Positions 20,662 to 32,561 of a DNA stretch of 64,000 bases are shown in pieces. Source of the stretch: Globisporangium splendens (taxonomy: Eukaryota > Oomycota > Peronosporomycetes > Pythiales > Pythiaceae). The notes below the pieces were generated by a model. It was not told the origin of the DNA and did no database searches. It saw nothing but the letters and a program-made list of their open reading frames with translations. Position numbers and translations under genes: made by a program. The first letter of the stretch is position 1; the number at the start of each line of letters is the position of its first letter. The stretch spans positions 124,001 to 188,000 of the forward strand of contig VFIW01000022.1 in the NCBI GenBank assembly GCA_006386115.1, given 5' to 3'.

Positions 20662-20904
20662 CGTGGACGTCCACCTCCTCTTGGTTCTTTTGCTGCGAGG
20701 CGAGAGATCTGTGTTCGGCGAGTTCGCAGGATCTTCGCGCCATCCTTTCGTTGACGTCGTTTCGCGCTCGAACGACCTTCGTGCGACCTCCCACTTTGTT
20801 CTTCGAGCTGATCCTCCATCTCGCAGCCTGCTGCGGTTGCAATTCCGTTCATGCTGACGAGAAGTGATCTCCTTTGTCGTGTGACCTTCTCCGTATGACT
20901 CCAT

Positions 20905-21888
20905 TGCGCGCTATCAATCTTCGCATTTCCGTTGTCCTGCGGCTCCTGCCCAAACCTATTACACCAGGAACCCAGGATCTCTCTTGCAGCCCACCAAATA
21001 ACTTGTAATTGCGTAATTGGTCTCGTTGGAACTGATTGGCTCGGCCACACTGGTGGACGCCAACATGGTCGAGCCGACACAACTTCACTTCGTCTGTGGG
21101 TCCCTGCTTGCTGACGAAGTCTTCTCACACGGCAGAGCGATATCGCGCACTACCGTTTGGCAGATCTGATTTGTCCTAGTGCGTTTTGTGGGAACACCAT
21201 TCTGGTGACCAATGCGTGAGGCGTTCAACCAGTCAGGTGAACTCTTGGATTAGACTCCGATGCAAACCAAGCAAGACACGGGGATCCTTACTGGCCCATT
21301 TAATTGCACCAACAAGGTCATATTGAAGCCATCTCCCAAAAAATAGCTGGAGGCATAACCTGGAAGCACCTACGTGAGTAACAAAGCTCCTCCGTTGAGT
21401 TCGCCTCTCGCCAGTACCAATGGCTAGACGAGACCGCTCACTTGGTATTCTTGCTGATTGGGTCCGTGACGTATGCGCATTGCCTTTCACTTCCCCATTG
21501 ATACAAACTTTCACCGAAGCCAGCATGATCTTGCGCGCTTTGTCGGGTGACGCATGGAGCCTGAAGAAAGCAGGAGCATAATATGTTGGAGCCGCAAACG
21601 ACAATCTCTTTCACACCACTTGAGCCAATCAACTCTCGCTCTCTTTCGTACTTTTCGATGACTCTTTATCGCTCGACGTGAAGACGACTCTAATTTCGTG
21701 TCGTTTGTAAAACGCTGTGTACTGCAGTTAGCAGCGAACTCCCTGTGACAAAGTTGACGTACGAAATTAGACCACCTGTATCGATTCCGTCCTTTTCTTA
21801 GAAACCCAGCTCTCACTATGTGATGGCAGCCGTCAGAAACACCAAAAAATCACCTCATTGAACAATCAATCAACCTGCGACGGCCGGC
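20905..21888. other. Intergenic, nothing recognised
   Basis: 984 bp upstream of two divergent genes (TPLATE-like minus, multi-TM plus). ORFs here are short and without domains. The 123-codon minus frame at 21233-21604 shows no recognisable feature. Confidence 0.45.
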
Positions 21889-23270
21889 ATGGCCCCAGAT
21901 CCCGATCCTGCCGCGCTGGAGTGGTCGTGCGAGCTTGTTCCCTCCTTCCCGCTGCCTGTGCTGGACCTCTCGCGATCGCTGAAGTCACGTTACTTGCCCG
22001 AGTTCTTGCTCCAACGAATCGACGACTTCCTTGCGCAGTACAACAAACCACTTTTCTTCTGCTACGCTCTCAGTCTGATGCTCAGCATATCAGTCCCATT
22101 ATTGGATGCCAAGACGGGCTGCTATGTCGCACTTACTAGCGCTTTGCTTGGATTACCGCTGGGGCTAGGCAGTCTCGGCACCCTTCGCTATGACGTCGTA
22201 CGTCTCTTGGTGCGCACGTACGATTTTTGGTTTTTCCTTTTCGTGAATGGGGCTACGAATATGATGGTCGCGACGATCTTCAGCGACCTCCGAATGACTC
22301 GACTCATTATCGACTGGTCCGGCTTTCAAAACATCGTCTTGATCGACGCTCAGTTGCGAGGAGTCCCAGGAAACACAGAGATTGGAACATCCGACGACCC
22401 AGCTTTGTGCAGCAAATGCAATACGTCAAATACAACACCGTATCTGACTCCAGACGAATACTCCTGCCAATTCGAATTCAAACCAAGGCACAATTTCCAG
22501 GAGTCATGCTCGCTCTTCTCTACGCCACTGGAGTCATCGGACTCCTTCTCTCGTTCATAGCGCTCACGCGTGAGCCACAGCAACCCATTGCCGAATCGCA
22601 CCTCAGCCAGTTGCTCAAAAACGGACGTCTCGCGTTCGTGCTGACGGCCAGCTTCACGATAACGATCGCAGGCTTCTACCAGTCAGAGTTGCTCGTCGCA
22701 CTGGCAACGTCGTTCGATTTCGTCTTCTACGCGCTTCAACTCACATCCACACACATCTCTCTGTGCGTCGTGTACGAGTGGGACGTGAGTCGATGTCTGG
22801 GAGTTGCTGCATCCTGGCTCTGGATTCACTGGGTCTTGACACTTGATGCACTCACACCGATGATGAAGACAAAATTGAAATTCCGCACTCGATTCGGGAT
22901 TCCGGTCGTAGCCATGTTCATCCTTTGGTATGTCATAATGTTGTTCCATATCCTGAGCGACTCGGGACCAAAGGATCGCATCATCTGGGAGGGCAACATC
23001 TGGAGCCGCCATTTGCAAGTCAGGGTCGTGCCGTTCTACTTCAGTCGCTTGGTCACACTCACGCTGTGGAGCGTTCGGATGGTAAATCGGCTGGTCATGT
23101 CAGCGAACGAAGACGCGACGATCTTGCGAGGTGCTGTCACGTACGACAACTATTTAGTCTCGGGAAAGCGAAAAAAGTCGCGCGCTGGGCCACGCACGTC
23201 ACGCTTCATAAAGTGCTGGAGCCGCGTAGCTCCAAAGGATACTGTAGAACATCCAGCTGAGCGAAGTTAA
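21889..23270 (+). CDS. Multi-TM protein of a three-member family (copy 1), frame break in the middle
   Basis: Function not recognised. The first part (21889 to about 22370) has hydrophobic segments and the family motif VRTYDFWFF, then FQNIVLIDAQLRG. The second part, in another frame (about 22390-23270), carries several TM segments and the family motifs ASWLWIHWVLTLDAL, TPMMKTKLK and GAVTYDNYL, ending at TAA 23270. The two other family members in this window are at 50087-51856 and 54342-55732. Compared with them, copy 1 lacks one TM-containing stretch at the join. The break may be a missed intron or a small deletion with frameshift. Total about 8-9 predicted TM segments. The start ATG 21889 is preceded by a reasonable context. 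Confidence 0.6.
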
Positions 23271-23401
23271 TACAGACGAGCTCGCTCACAACTGTTGTGC
23301 TATGGCGCAAGAAAGACGTGTCTTGCCAGCTTGCGTCGCGGAAGTTGTGTCTCATTGGAGTCGAAAGAGATCCACGCGTAGCTTCAATGGACAGATAACA
23401 C

Positions 23402-25477
23402 TCATCGCATCAGCCGCATCTTCTTCTTCGTTTGTTCCGACCACTCGCGCCAATCTGCCACTGGCTTTCCCAGTTCATCGCTCACTTGACCCTGAACTCG
23501 GAATGCTCGCTTCGACTCATCAATAACCGCCGTGCTGGAACGGAATGCTGTTTTCTGTGCATCTTTATGGAGACTCTGATAGATCTCGCGAGGCACAACC
23601 ACCTTGACAGATCGCAAAACACCAACCAACTCTGCAAACACACATTTGTCATCCGCATTCACCATCACCAACGCAGTACCACTACAGTCACTCCCTCGCC
23701 CAGTACGACCAATCAAGTGGATGTAGTCGGCAACTCTGCTCGGAAAATCAAACACCACGACATTCTGCACTTGAAGGAGATCCATGCCACGGCTCAGTAC
23801 GTTTGTCGATACCAGGACGCGAATGCCCTCGTTCACAAATGCTTCCAGCGCTTTCAACCGTTCTTGCTGTGACTTGTCTGCATGGATGGAAGTGGACGGG
23901 ATTAGAGTCTGCTTCTCAACTGCGTCGGCTAACAAATCGGCACCAATCTTGGACCGCACAAACACCAGCTATTTTCCACACGTACACAACAGCAACACAT
24001 AGTGATATCAACATTATGCCCAGCAAGCAAATTGCTGATCAAGCTACGATGAGTATACCGTTGTCTCTTGCTGCTTGGCTTGAAGAAATTCGAACAGCTC
24101 TTTTTTCTTGGACTTGTCTTCGACCCACACAACGGTCTGCCGAATGTTCGGATTCGCTGTTAACGTGTCAGAGCCGCTCTCTATGCTGTGCCGATTGTTC
24201 GCACCGATCTCGACGTAAACAAGACCAGATGCCTGACTCGGCGCATTGGCATAGCCGCGGGTCAGGACTTGCTTCACGAGTGACTTGATACGCGAGGACA
24301 TCGTCGCACTGAAGAAAAGCATCTGCAGGCTCGGGATCGGCGGCAACCACGCCATGATTTGGATAATCTGCGCGTGGAACCCGATGCCAAGCATCATGTC
24401 CACTTCGTCCACGACACAGCAAATCACGGACTCCAAGAAGGATTCTTGCTCGTGCTGGGAGCCACTGCTACCGTTGTTCCTCATATCCACGTGATGATTT
24501 GTCACGATATCGATGAGCCTCCCAGGGGTCGCAATAATCACTTGAACACCTGTGCTTAGTCGATGCAACTGAGGAGGTATGGAGAAGCCACCGATCAGTA
24601 GCGCTGTCTTCATCATTGGGATCCCGTGGACGAGAATCTTCGTCACATCCTCGATTTGGATCGCGAGTTCGCGAATTGGCGCAAGAATGAGCGCCAATGG
24701 TGCGCGTGCGTGGTCTCCAATAGACTGGACATTAATGATCTGCGCAAGCGTTGGGATAAGGTAGGCTGCCGTCTTCCCGGTTCCTGTCGGTGCAACCACT
24801 AGCAGCTGTGAACAAACACAAGTTAGAGAAAGTTAGCACACTTAAACCACACACGAAAATGTATGCGCGTACGTACATGTTTGCGTTGCAACGCACAGGG
24901 AATGACCTGCATCTGCACGGGTGTGGGCGTTGCGTACATCTTGGCCTGCATGTTCGCGTACAATTTTGGCGGCAGCGCGCACTCTGCGAAACCTGTGATC
25001 GGAAACGGTATCTCACGCTCGTAGTATGCATCGTTGCCACGCTCAGTCCTGTCACCACAGCCTTTGCTGCTATCGTCGTTGTCGTCGTCGTAATAGACTC
25101 GAATCGCGAGTCGTTTGCGTAGCATTTTCGCTGCTAGTGCACGTTGCGTGGTTTGCGCTTGTGCTGCTGCGCGCGCTTGATCGTGTCTGGCGATGCACTT
25201 GTCGCGGCACTCGATACTGCACACATCTTCGTCCGTGGCGTCGCAAATGTACGCGCCATAGCGGCTGCATATCTAAAAACGTTGGATGGTTCACAAGGAA
25301 AGGTGAGGACAGTAGCAAAGTATACACACAAACACGCAGACGTACCACACAGTGGGGCTCGCCTTCCTCGTCTCGTGGCAGCCGCTGGCCGATCGCGAAT
25401 CGGACGACGGCGTCGCTCTCCACTTCCTCTTCTGGGGCAACTTGATCATCGTCGTTGCAGGCTTGGAAAGCGCTCAT
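23402..25477 (-). CDS. DDX59: DDX59-like DEAD-box RNA helicase with zf-HIT domain, four exons
   Basis: ATP-dependent RNA helicase. Exons (minus): 25346-25477, 24877-25272, 24059-24805, 23402-23968; 1,842 nt, 613 aa, all junctions phase 0. The N-terminal HIT zinc finger has paired cysteines (EPHCVICSRYGAYIC, then EDVCSIEC) and H/C ligands in CIARHD. Q-motif-like region: ATPTPVQMQVIP. Motif I APTGTGKT (~181-188), ATPGRLID, motif II DEVD (309-312, where DEAD is usual), SAT, ARGMD-like SRGMDLLQ, motif VI HLIGRTGRG. The zf-HIT plus helicase order is the DDX59 architecture. The C-terminal tail is short and basic (KKKMRLMR). It looks fully functional; DEVD keeps the Asp-Glu pair needed for ATP hydrolysis. 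Confidence 0.9.
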
Positions 25478-25986
25478 TGTTGCTGCAAACGGGAAAGCGA
25501 GAGTGTGTGAGGGCGGACGGTGGTGGATCAATAAGGGATAGGTGTACGCTCTTGCTCCACTGAATTATGCCCCCTCCCTCAAGTGGCGAAAATGCATGCG
25601 GACAGACAGACACAAGGCAGGACTGCCTGGCGATGCGGCGTGTCGTGCATGGTGTCATGCGCACTACACACAGAGAAACCACCGTGTGCTACACAAAGTC
25701 GCACGCTTGAATCTTCCGTGCGCTGAAGTATGGGTCGCCTGCAGCGCCATTTGCCAACGAGCAAAGTCTCTTTCGCGTCGCATCCCCTCCCTTCCTGTCG
25801 CATGCAGAATTCCCTATGCTCATTACAGATAATGCGGTTGATAGCAACCACACATACATCGCCATAGCGTTCTCCAAGTGCATCGCGTTCCTGTTTACTA
25901 ATATTATTTAAAAAGAGAGAGAAGAATCGCTGCGTGCCAGCCCTCTCCACTGCTGGTCGCTTGGTCCAATCGTTATCCTTTCCTTC
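25478..25986. other. Intergenic, nothing recognised
   Basis: 509 bp upstream of the minus-strand helicase gene and downstream of a small minus-strand gene; short shadow ORFs only. Confidence 0.4.
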
Positions 25987-26640
25987 TCATACGCTCTTTG
26001 CGGTCGCGAGCGGCGGGGACGGTGACGTGTAGCGCTCCATGGGGGACATGTGCTGCGCCAAGGGCAGCTCCTCGTCCGAGTCTTCGATCTCGTAGTACGA
26101 GTTTCTTCGCACAAACGTCTCCGTGATGAATCCGAGTTCGCCCGAGTGTATCTTCTCGCGTTTCCACAGCACATAACAGACCACCACGCAGACACCATAC
26201 AACGCTCCTGTCACTCAAGCATCTCGCGCATTAGCTTCCTTTCGAACTTGCAGCCCACACGCCGCATCATGATAAGTGACACCCACTTACCAGCTTTGAA
26301 GCACGCGTTCGCGATCGTCTCTGGATTTTTCGCGCCATGGACAAACATCGGCTGCAGCTTCAGCAGTGCGCCAATGATCGTCTACGCATTCACAGCCACA
26401 CACATATAACACGGATTCCGGAAGTCAGTCAATCCATCGCATCGAAACTCACGCGTCGCACTGAGAAAGACATGACCGCACCAGAAAGATGAACCCAGCG
26501 AAGCCAAAGATGATCCCAAACAGATACCCTACAGAGCAGCAGCACACGCAGACACACGGGCAGTGCGTCAGTCCCCTGTGTGTGCAGCAGCATGCGCCAG
26601 TGGACTCGCATTTCCGTACGCGAACTCTTGCTCATGGCCG
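25987..26640 (-). CDS. Small multi-exon membrane protein, function unknown
   Basis: The last exon (25987 to about 26213) is secure as protein: TM segment GALYGVCVVVCYVLW followed by an acidic cytosolic tail with SDEELPL and SPMERY. The upstream exon at about 26290-26380 (VHGAKNPETIANACFKAG) splices to it by GT-AG in phase (FKA-G-ALYG). A further exon near 26440-26520 encodes a hydrophobic stretch (GIIFGFAGFIFLV). The first exon may contain the ATG near 26629 (MSKSSRTEMR), but its splice phases do not join cleanly, so the 5' structure is provisional. Predicted two TM segments. No family recognised. Confidence 0.45.
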
Positions 26641-26649
26641 TCGTCTCCT

Positions 26650-27695
26650 TCACTTCCTTTTCTCACTCTTCTTCTGTTATGACAAATGGACCTTTTGTTC
26701 TCTCTCTCTCTCTCACTCACTCTTTGTGTACCGCAAGGAGACCCACTTCTTCCTCTACAAGAGCAGAGGTCATTTCATCTTCTTTTTATCCAATCAATAG
26801 AATCAGTTGCAGAGTAAGTAGCCAATCAGCAGCCGATTTGAACAAGCACAGGGTTACAAAGTGGTACACTCTGCAGTTTCAGCAGATCAGAGTTGCACAC
26901 TTCGTAACCTTGGACAAGGTTACACTTCGTACCCCCTAGATTTGCATGATGCTCGGCACCAGCGTGCAAGACCGAGTGACACAAACACTTTCTGCTGCTC
27001 ATTTGTTCCCATGAAGGACGCACCTCTCCAAGTGACTCGGAGACTGAGTCCACAAAAATGGACCATATGGCCGAGCCGATCTCGTCCCAAGAGACGCAAT
27101 GGGCATATCAGTTCAGATCGCTTTTTTCTACAGTACGCACACCTGGCAGAGGCACGCATTGAAAAAGCTGCTCCGTTTGCGTTGCTGCGCACTTGCCATC
27201 GCAATAGAGACTCGGACACGAGGAAGCGGCCATTCAGTGTCTGCAAAACAAAAACCGAAGCAGAGTTTGGGGGTGGGATCCTCGAAAGAAACGCCATTTG
27301 TAGAAGCGTCATCAAACGAATTGGCAATCCTGCTGGCCTGGCTCTAACCTTGGGTACGTGGCGTCGTGAGACCAGCATCCTTCTCATGAACACATCTCAG
27401 TATTGGATAAATTGTATGATTTGGGTATGTGCTATTTTTGCAAACTATATTCTAACTGTAGAGAATGTCATATATGAACCCATGTCCTTTATAAATACAA
27501 AACCTTGAACCAAGTCGACAGCAAGGAGGGTACAGGGACTGCCCTATCTGCAGCAGGAGGGAAACACAGGCGATCAATCAACCACTCGAGCCTGCGGCAT
27601 CTCGACAGCTCGCCTGCGACACGACGCGACGCGAATGAGAGACGATGACCTCCCTGTCGTCGTTATTCTCACATTTTCTCCGCACCTGCCACAAG
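26650..27695. other. Intergenic, nothing recognised
   Basis: About 1 kb without a recognisable gene. Contains a TC microsatellite (about 26697-26715) and an imperfect inverted pair (GGTTACAAAGTG near 26848 and CACTTCGTAACC near 26898). The 215-codon plus frame at 26861-27508 has no domain or coding character that I can support. Confidence 0.4.
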
Positions 27696-28487
27696 ATGTC
27701 CGCGACGACGACGAAGCTCCGCGTGCTGTGCCTGCACGGCTTCCGCACGAACGTCAAGGTGATGCAGAACCAGACGGCCACGCTGCGCGCGCTGCTCGGC
27801 GACGACGCCGAGTTCACGTTCCTCAATGGCCCATACAAGGCCAAGGGTCCGTCAGCCGAGGGCATTCAGCGCCAATACAGCAACGACGCTCCGTTTTACG
27901 AATGGTGCGCGCTCGGGTATGTCCAGGGTCTCGACAAGGACAAGGAGGATGCCGACGCCGCAAAGACAGAGTGGCGTGAGTTATATATTGGCTTCGAGAA
28001 AGCGGCCGAGTTCCTTGACGCGCATCTGCGGCAGTATGGACCGTACGATGTCGTCATTGGGTTTTCCCAGGGTGCCGCGGTGCTCACGATCCTCTCGATG
28101 ATTTATCTGCGGAAGCAGCCATCACAGCGCTGGTGGAACCTCTGCGTATGCGTCGGTGGGGTTCCCGTTCGCGACGTCTCGATGCGTCCGATGTTTGAGA
28201 AACCGAATGGCGAGCTGATTCTGCTGCCGTTCCCATCCATTCACATCATGGGCCGCAAAGACTCGCTGTACAAAGACTCGATCCAACTCGCCGCCATGTA
28301 CGAAGACCGACCGGCCGGGTCCGTGATGAAAAAGCTCGTGTTCGAGCACAACGGCGGCCACAACTTCCCGCCAGCGAAACACAACCCGGGCTTTTACGAG
28401 AACCTCGCTGATCTCATCCGACAGCACTGCGGGCTCCAACCAACCTCAGCGCAACCCAAACGTGTCGCTCTTTACGCCTCGCTGTAG
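27696..28487 (+). CDS. FSH1/OVCA2-type serine hydrolase, copy 1
   Basis: Single-exon alpha/beta hydrolase of the FSH1 family (fungal Fsh1, animal OVCA2), 263 aa from ATG 27696 (the frame is open 17 codons further upstream). Family landmarks: LCLHGFRTN at the N-terminus (oxyanion-loop region), nucleophile Ser in GFSQGAAV, Asp in MGRKDSLY, His in HNGGHNFP; the triad is complete. OVCA2 and Fsh-family members act as small-molecule esterases; the substrate here is unknown. This is the most left-hand and one of the more divergent members of the cluster, with an extra insertion (KDKEDADAAKTEW) and a distinct C-terminal tail (RVALYASL). It is separated from the other copies by the LINE. Confidence 0.9.
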   Translation: MSATTTKLRVLCLHGFRTNVKVMQNQTATLRALLGDDAEFTFLNGPYKAKGPSAEGIQRQYSNDAPFYEWCALGYVQGLDKDKEDADAAKTEWRELYIGFEKAAEFLDAHLRQYGPYDVVIGFSQGAAVLTILSMIYLRKQPSQRWWNLCVCVGGVPVRDVSMRPMFEKPNGELILLPFPSIHIMGRKDSLYKDSIQLAAMYEDRPAGSVMKKLVFEHNGGHNFPPAKHNPGFYENLADLIRQHCGLQPTSAQPKRVALYASL

Positions 28488-29371
28488 GTTCTTCAGAGAG
28501 AGAAAAATGGACAGCGAGGTAATTTATTCTCTCACCGCATCTCACTAGTACATTTTTAGATTTCTCACTAGAAATTGAAGCGAACTCGCCACTTTGAAGA
28601 TTGTTTTGTAAGGTTTGTATGGACATTTTCCTATTGCTGCTGCTGTCCAAAGATCACTCACCACAGATCATTCCGTATGAATGGGACGCGGCAGTTCTGT
28701 AGTAAAGCGAGGGCAAAGCAGCTGTGACCATATGGTGAGCTAACAGGATGCAGTTGCCCACTCATCCACACGTTGACGAAAGCTCTGGTCTGCTTGTAGA
28801 ACTCCATCTAACAGAAAGTCATGTCGTGGTCATGCTGCCGACTACCAACGACTGCAGTAGGCGATTATTTCGCTGCACGGGGAGATGTTGTATTAGTATA
28901 ACTTTAAAGCAGCAATCCACGAAGTTATTGAAAACTTCGATGCACTCACGGCGAATGAAATATGCATCCCTTTGCAGTGCATACGGCGCTGAAGCACGTG
29001 GCGTAGATCTTTGCTCAGTAAAAAGCAAGGAGATTGGATCGCAGGTCGCAGTGTCTTTGAAACTCAGATCCACCGATGTCGTGGTGCCGACTGTAAATTT
29101 GCTGAATCAGCAAATTTGCAGTCGACATCATCATCTGATTTCTGACCAATAGTAGACTCGTGATGGGTTGATTTTATAACCAATCGCTGTAGACTTTTCT
29201 AACCGGTCACTCACCAAATTAACCAAGCAGTGCACTTGCAGACAGAGCTGTTTGTATCGGAGGAGCAAGCACCACGACGACAACCGACAGTCCACTACAA
29301 AGATCATTGGAACGGAATAATATACTGAACTGAGTATACAAGCCACTATTAAGTGCGATCTGTCTCTCGAG
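28488..29371. other. Intergenic, nothing recognised apart from a palindrome
   Basis: Short ORFs only. Holds the near-perfect palindrome listed at 29089-29123. Confidence 0.4.
29089..29123. repeat. 35-bp near-perfect palindrome
   Basis: Arms of 17 bp (GACTGTAAATTTGCTGA and its complement) around a single A, with one mismatch. Could extrude as a hairpin. Possibly a remnant of a small inverted-repeat element; no gene association seen. Confidence 0.85.
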
Positions 29372-29386
29372 GTCTCTGCGACGAAT

Positions 29387-30715
29387 GTGGAGCAAACAAA
29401 AGGAGGAGGACGCGTGGAAGGAAGCTTTGGAAGGAAGTTCTACGACGACAGCCGCTGCGCAGCGGCGCAAGCCGACGCGGCGACGGCCGTACCGTCGTCA
29501 CAGCGCGAGGAAGGGGGAGCCCCAGATCCCGTGCGCACGAACGAACCGGACCAGGTAAATGCAGGAACGCCGGACGAGTCTGGGACCAACGAGGTGGATC
29601 CCTCAGGAGGCGACGATGCTATGGCTGGACGACACGACACGGCACCGACAACAGTGGAAGGCGTTCACAAAGCAGCAGCGACGGAGACCGCATCACAGGA
29701 GAGATACGAAGCCCTCACAGCGAAGATGTGAGGATCGCCAAATGCGGTCAATAGAGTGGAGATTGAATACGAAGTGCGGTTAATGTTCGCGGCTCTCTAC
29801 AACGGGATGCGGATTCTTGAGAAACCAAAAAAGGCGAACGACAACTACCCAGCACTCAATGGAGAAGAAGCGGACGCGCTGGTGGATCTATTTCGTCTAC
29901 TGGCAATTGAGAAGGGAGAATCTTTTCCGGAGTGGAAGCGGACGATCCAAGATTTATGCAAGGCTATGCACCGGTCGTCGTGGACAGTGGCAGCGCTTAT
30001 CCAAAAGAGAATTGACCAGAACAGGCTTGCAGATGAAACCAAGGCTTCGCCATGGGGTTCGCAATCGAGCACCAGCACTCAAACAAACGTCAAAGAGCAA
30101 GGCACCCAACCCTTCATCTTCAAATCGGACAAATACTCGGAGGAGGAACAACGCAACATGATCCGACACTGCAAGCAAAAGTTCGAGTACTCACTAATCC
30201 TGCGCCAGGCGACAACGATGGAATGGGAAATCATGCTAGCGATCGTGGAAGGCGAACTCCTGATTCGACACTTGCCCCAATTCCTACGGCGAGTATGTGA
30301 TGGGGACACCCTCTTCCGTTTCCAGAATATCGTCGCAGCTCAGGTGGAAGGAGAGCTGGTCGGCAAATTATCGGAAGACGAATTGTGTCCAAAAGCGCTT
30401 ATCGATGTCAGACGAATTATTTGGCGAGGGCGAACGGTCATCCTTCACCACGCATCCAAGCACCGAATGGTACCCTGCTTAATCTGTGGAGCAGCGGGAG
30501 CATTCGCGCGAGCATGTAAGGCAACGGAACATGAACTAACAACTAACAACTGTGTTCACGCAGACGATGAGATCGTGAGTAAACTTCCGAGAAAGCCAGC
30601 CACTTTCACCAGTGCAGCGGAAATGAAAGCGGCGGTCTCAGACAGCATTGACAAACAGAAACAGCCACTTCAACCCGCAGCAGAGGATCGTCACGCCAGG
30701 GGGAAAACAAGCTGA
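29387..30715 (+). pseudogene. LINE ORF1 (gag-like), interrupted by one in-frame TGA
   Basis: Frames 29387-29731 and 29756-30715 are in phase and separated only by a TGA at 29729-29731, so they were one ORF of about 440 codons. The N-terminal part is low-complexity and polar. The C-terminal part has a helical region and a degenerate zinc-knuckle-like CLICGAAGAFARAC. The assignment to ORF1 rests on its position before the endonuclease/RT. Confidence 0.65.
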
Positions 30716-30965
30716 GCGAGAACACGAATCCCGTGACGCCTGATGAGACCAACACGTCCAGCTCACAACCCAACTCCAACCCAAAAAATCTAACAAAAAT
30801 GTGTCGTTTACAGTGAAAACAGGAACTCCAGTATAGCAAACCGACAAACTCAAAGAACAGGCGAAGTCGAAACCAAACGGCGGAGCAGCGAATACAAAAG
30901 GACCCGCATCAAAGGCAAGCCAGAAAAATGAACCAAGACAAATTTCCAAGGATGACATCCGGTGG

Positions 30966-31634
30966 CTGAAGGAACGCATTTGGGAATACTCGAAGCACCG
31001 GGGAGAGGAGACCGAAAAATAAGCCCAAAAGAAAGGAAACATATATTCTCAGCTATTTCAACGATATTGCAGGTAGTTCCTCCAGCCGCTCTTTCGCGCT
31101 GCCAGGGACTCTATGGGGTGGACCGGAGTCCCTGCGGATGGCTGCCAAGGCTCTGCAGAGGAAAATCTTCGTGCTGATCGAGACAATGTACGGAGACCGA
31201 AAAGGCTTTGCAATTTACAAGCCACAATCCAAAGTCGACGCAGGAGACCAGTTTTCGTCAGCCAAAGAACATGCGTGCACGGGGAAGGAATGGGAAGACG
31301 AGCTTCGTCAGAACAGAATCGAAGCAGAGTCCACGAGCAGTCGACTGCCAATCGTGATGAAATTTGCAAATGAACACTGCAACAGTCTGCACTTCAGAAC
31401 CCTTGACGGACCATCACCACCGGCGAATATGACGGGCACCTCGTGAGCGAAGCATCTCCAAGGATCCGAGAGGAGCAAGACGGAGTTCAAGACCGACCGA
31501 TCTGGCCAATTCGATTCCGAACCAGTTACGGAGGATCCAATGGAGGACAGCGACAATGCCAGTTTGGAAGAGTCAGTGGTGACTCCACCGCTGGACGAGC
31601 GAGAAAAGTTCGAGCCAAACCAGCTCAGCGGATC
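30966..31634 (+). repeat. Inverted duplication inside the LINE, left arm
   Basis: About 669 bp, repeated in opposite orientation at 33618-34284. Frames on the two arms translate identically wherever compared (for example the 102-codon frames at 31138-31446 plus and 33803-34111 minus), so the arms are essentially identical. Spacer about 1.98 kb. Confidence 0.92.
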
Positions 31635-32561
31635 ACACGGTTGGTCGTTCGCGTTACAGAAGAACCAGCTCGTGGAATATCACTCGCCCACAACCGAGTT
31701 ACCTCCACAGCCCAGAAAGCGAGATAGAGACGAAACACCGATGCGCAAAGCGAAAGATGGCGACGTCACGATTAACCTGAACAACTCCAATGTCCCCCTC
31801 AAGAAAACTAAAACTCTCTCGAGACGATTGGCGATCGAAGGAGACTCCGTGCAGAAACGCAGAGACCTCGTGCGCACGCTGCAGGAGCATTGGGAATGGT
31901 TCCAGGAGCAATGGACTTGACGCGAGTTCTGCGCGAACAGGTGGTTGAGGAAGTCCTCAAACGTCTTGCACACCGCACCGATCAAGCATAGATCAGGGTA
32001 TGGATTACAAGCTGGTTTGGCAAGATTGCAACGACAACCACGAAGCAACAACAGGCGGCACTACTCAACTCCAAAGAAGACTGGTCGACGCTAGGGAAAA
32101 TGAAGTATGGTGGGCTCGAAGTTCTGCGACTTTGTCACCCGACCTAGCAAGAGAAGCTCAGCCACTACATCATTTGCGCAGTGGTGCATGAGGAGGAGCT
32201 GCAGACGTTCAGGTTCAGCGACGCCGAAGACCCAGACAACCTGTGCGAGGCGATTGAAGACTTGTGTGCGATATTGAAACAAACCAGAGAACTCAAAGCA
32301 GCCTTCAAGAACGGAGAGGAGCTCAGCGAGTGGTCAGCTCTATCGGTGATCATGGCTCAAGTCACCATGGAAGTGGACTCGGTCGAGCCTTCAAGGTACT
32401 AAAGGCGCGACACCAACAGGTAACCAAGACGGCAGTAGTCCAGGCACAGAAATGTACGCCGTGCTGCACGCTCTCGAGACTGCATTTTACAAAAACCAAA
32501 AAAAGAAAAAAAAACAAAAAGAAAAAAGAAAATATGTCCATGTCCTAACACGGTACGGGTA

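Noticed and set aside
32490..32532. A-rich stretch as a LINE poly(A) tail
   Set aside because: Endonuclease and RT sequence of the same type follows it in the same orientation; it is more likely the spacer between ORF1 and ORF2.
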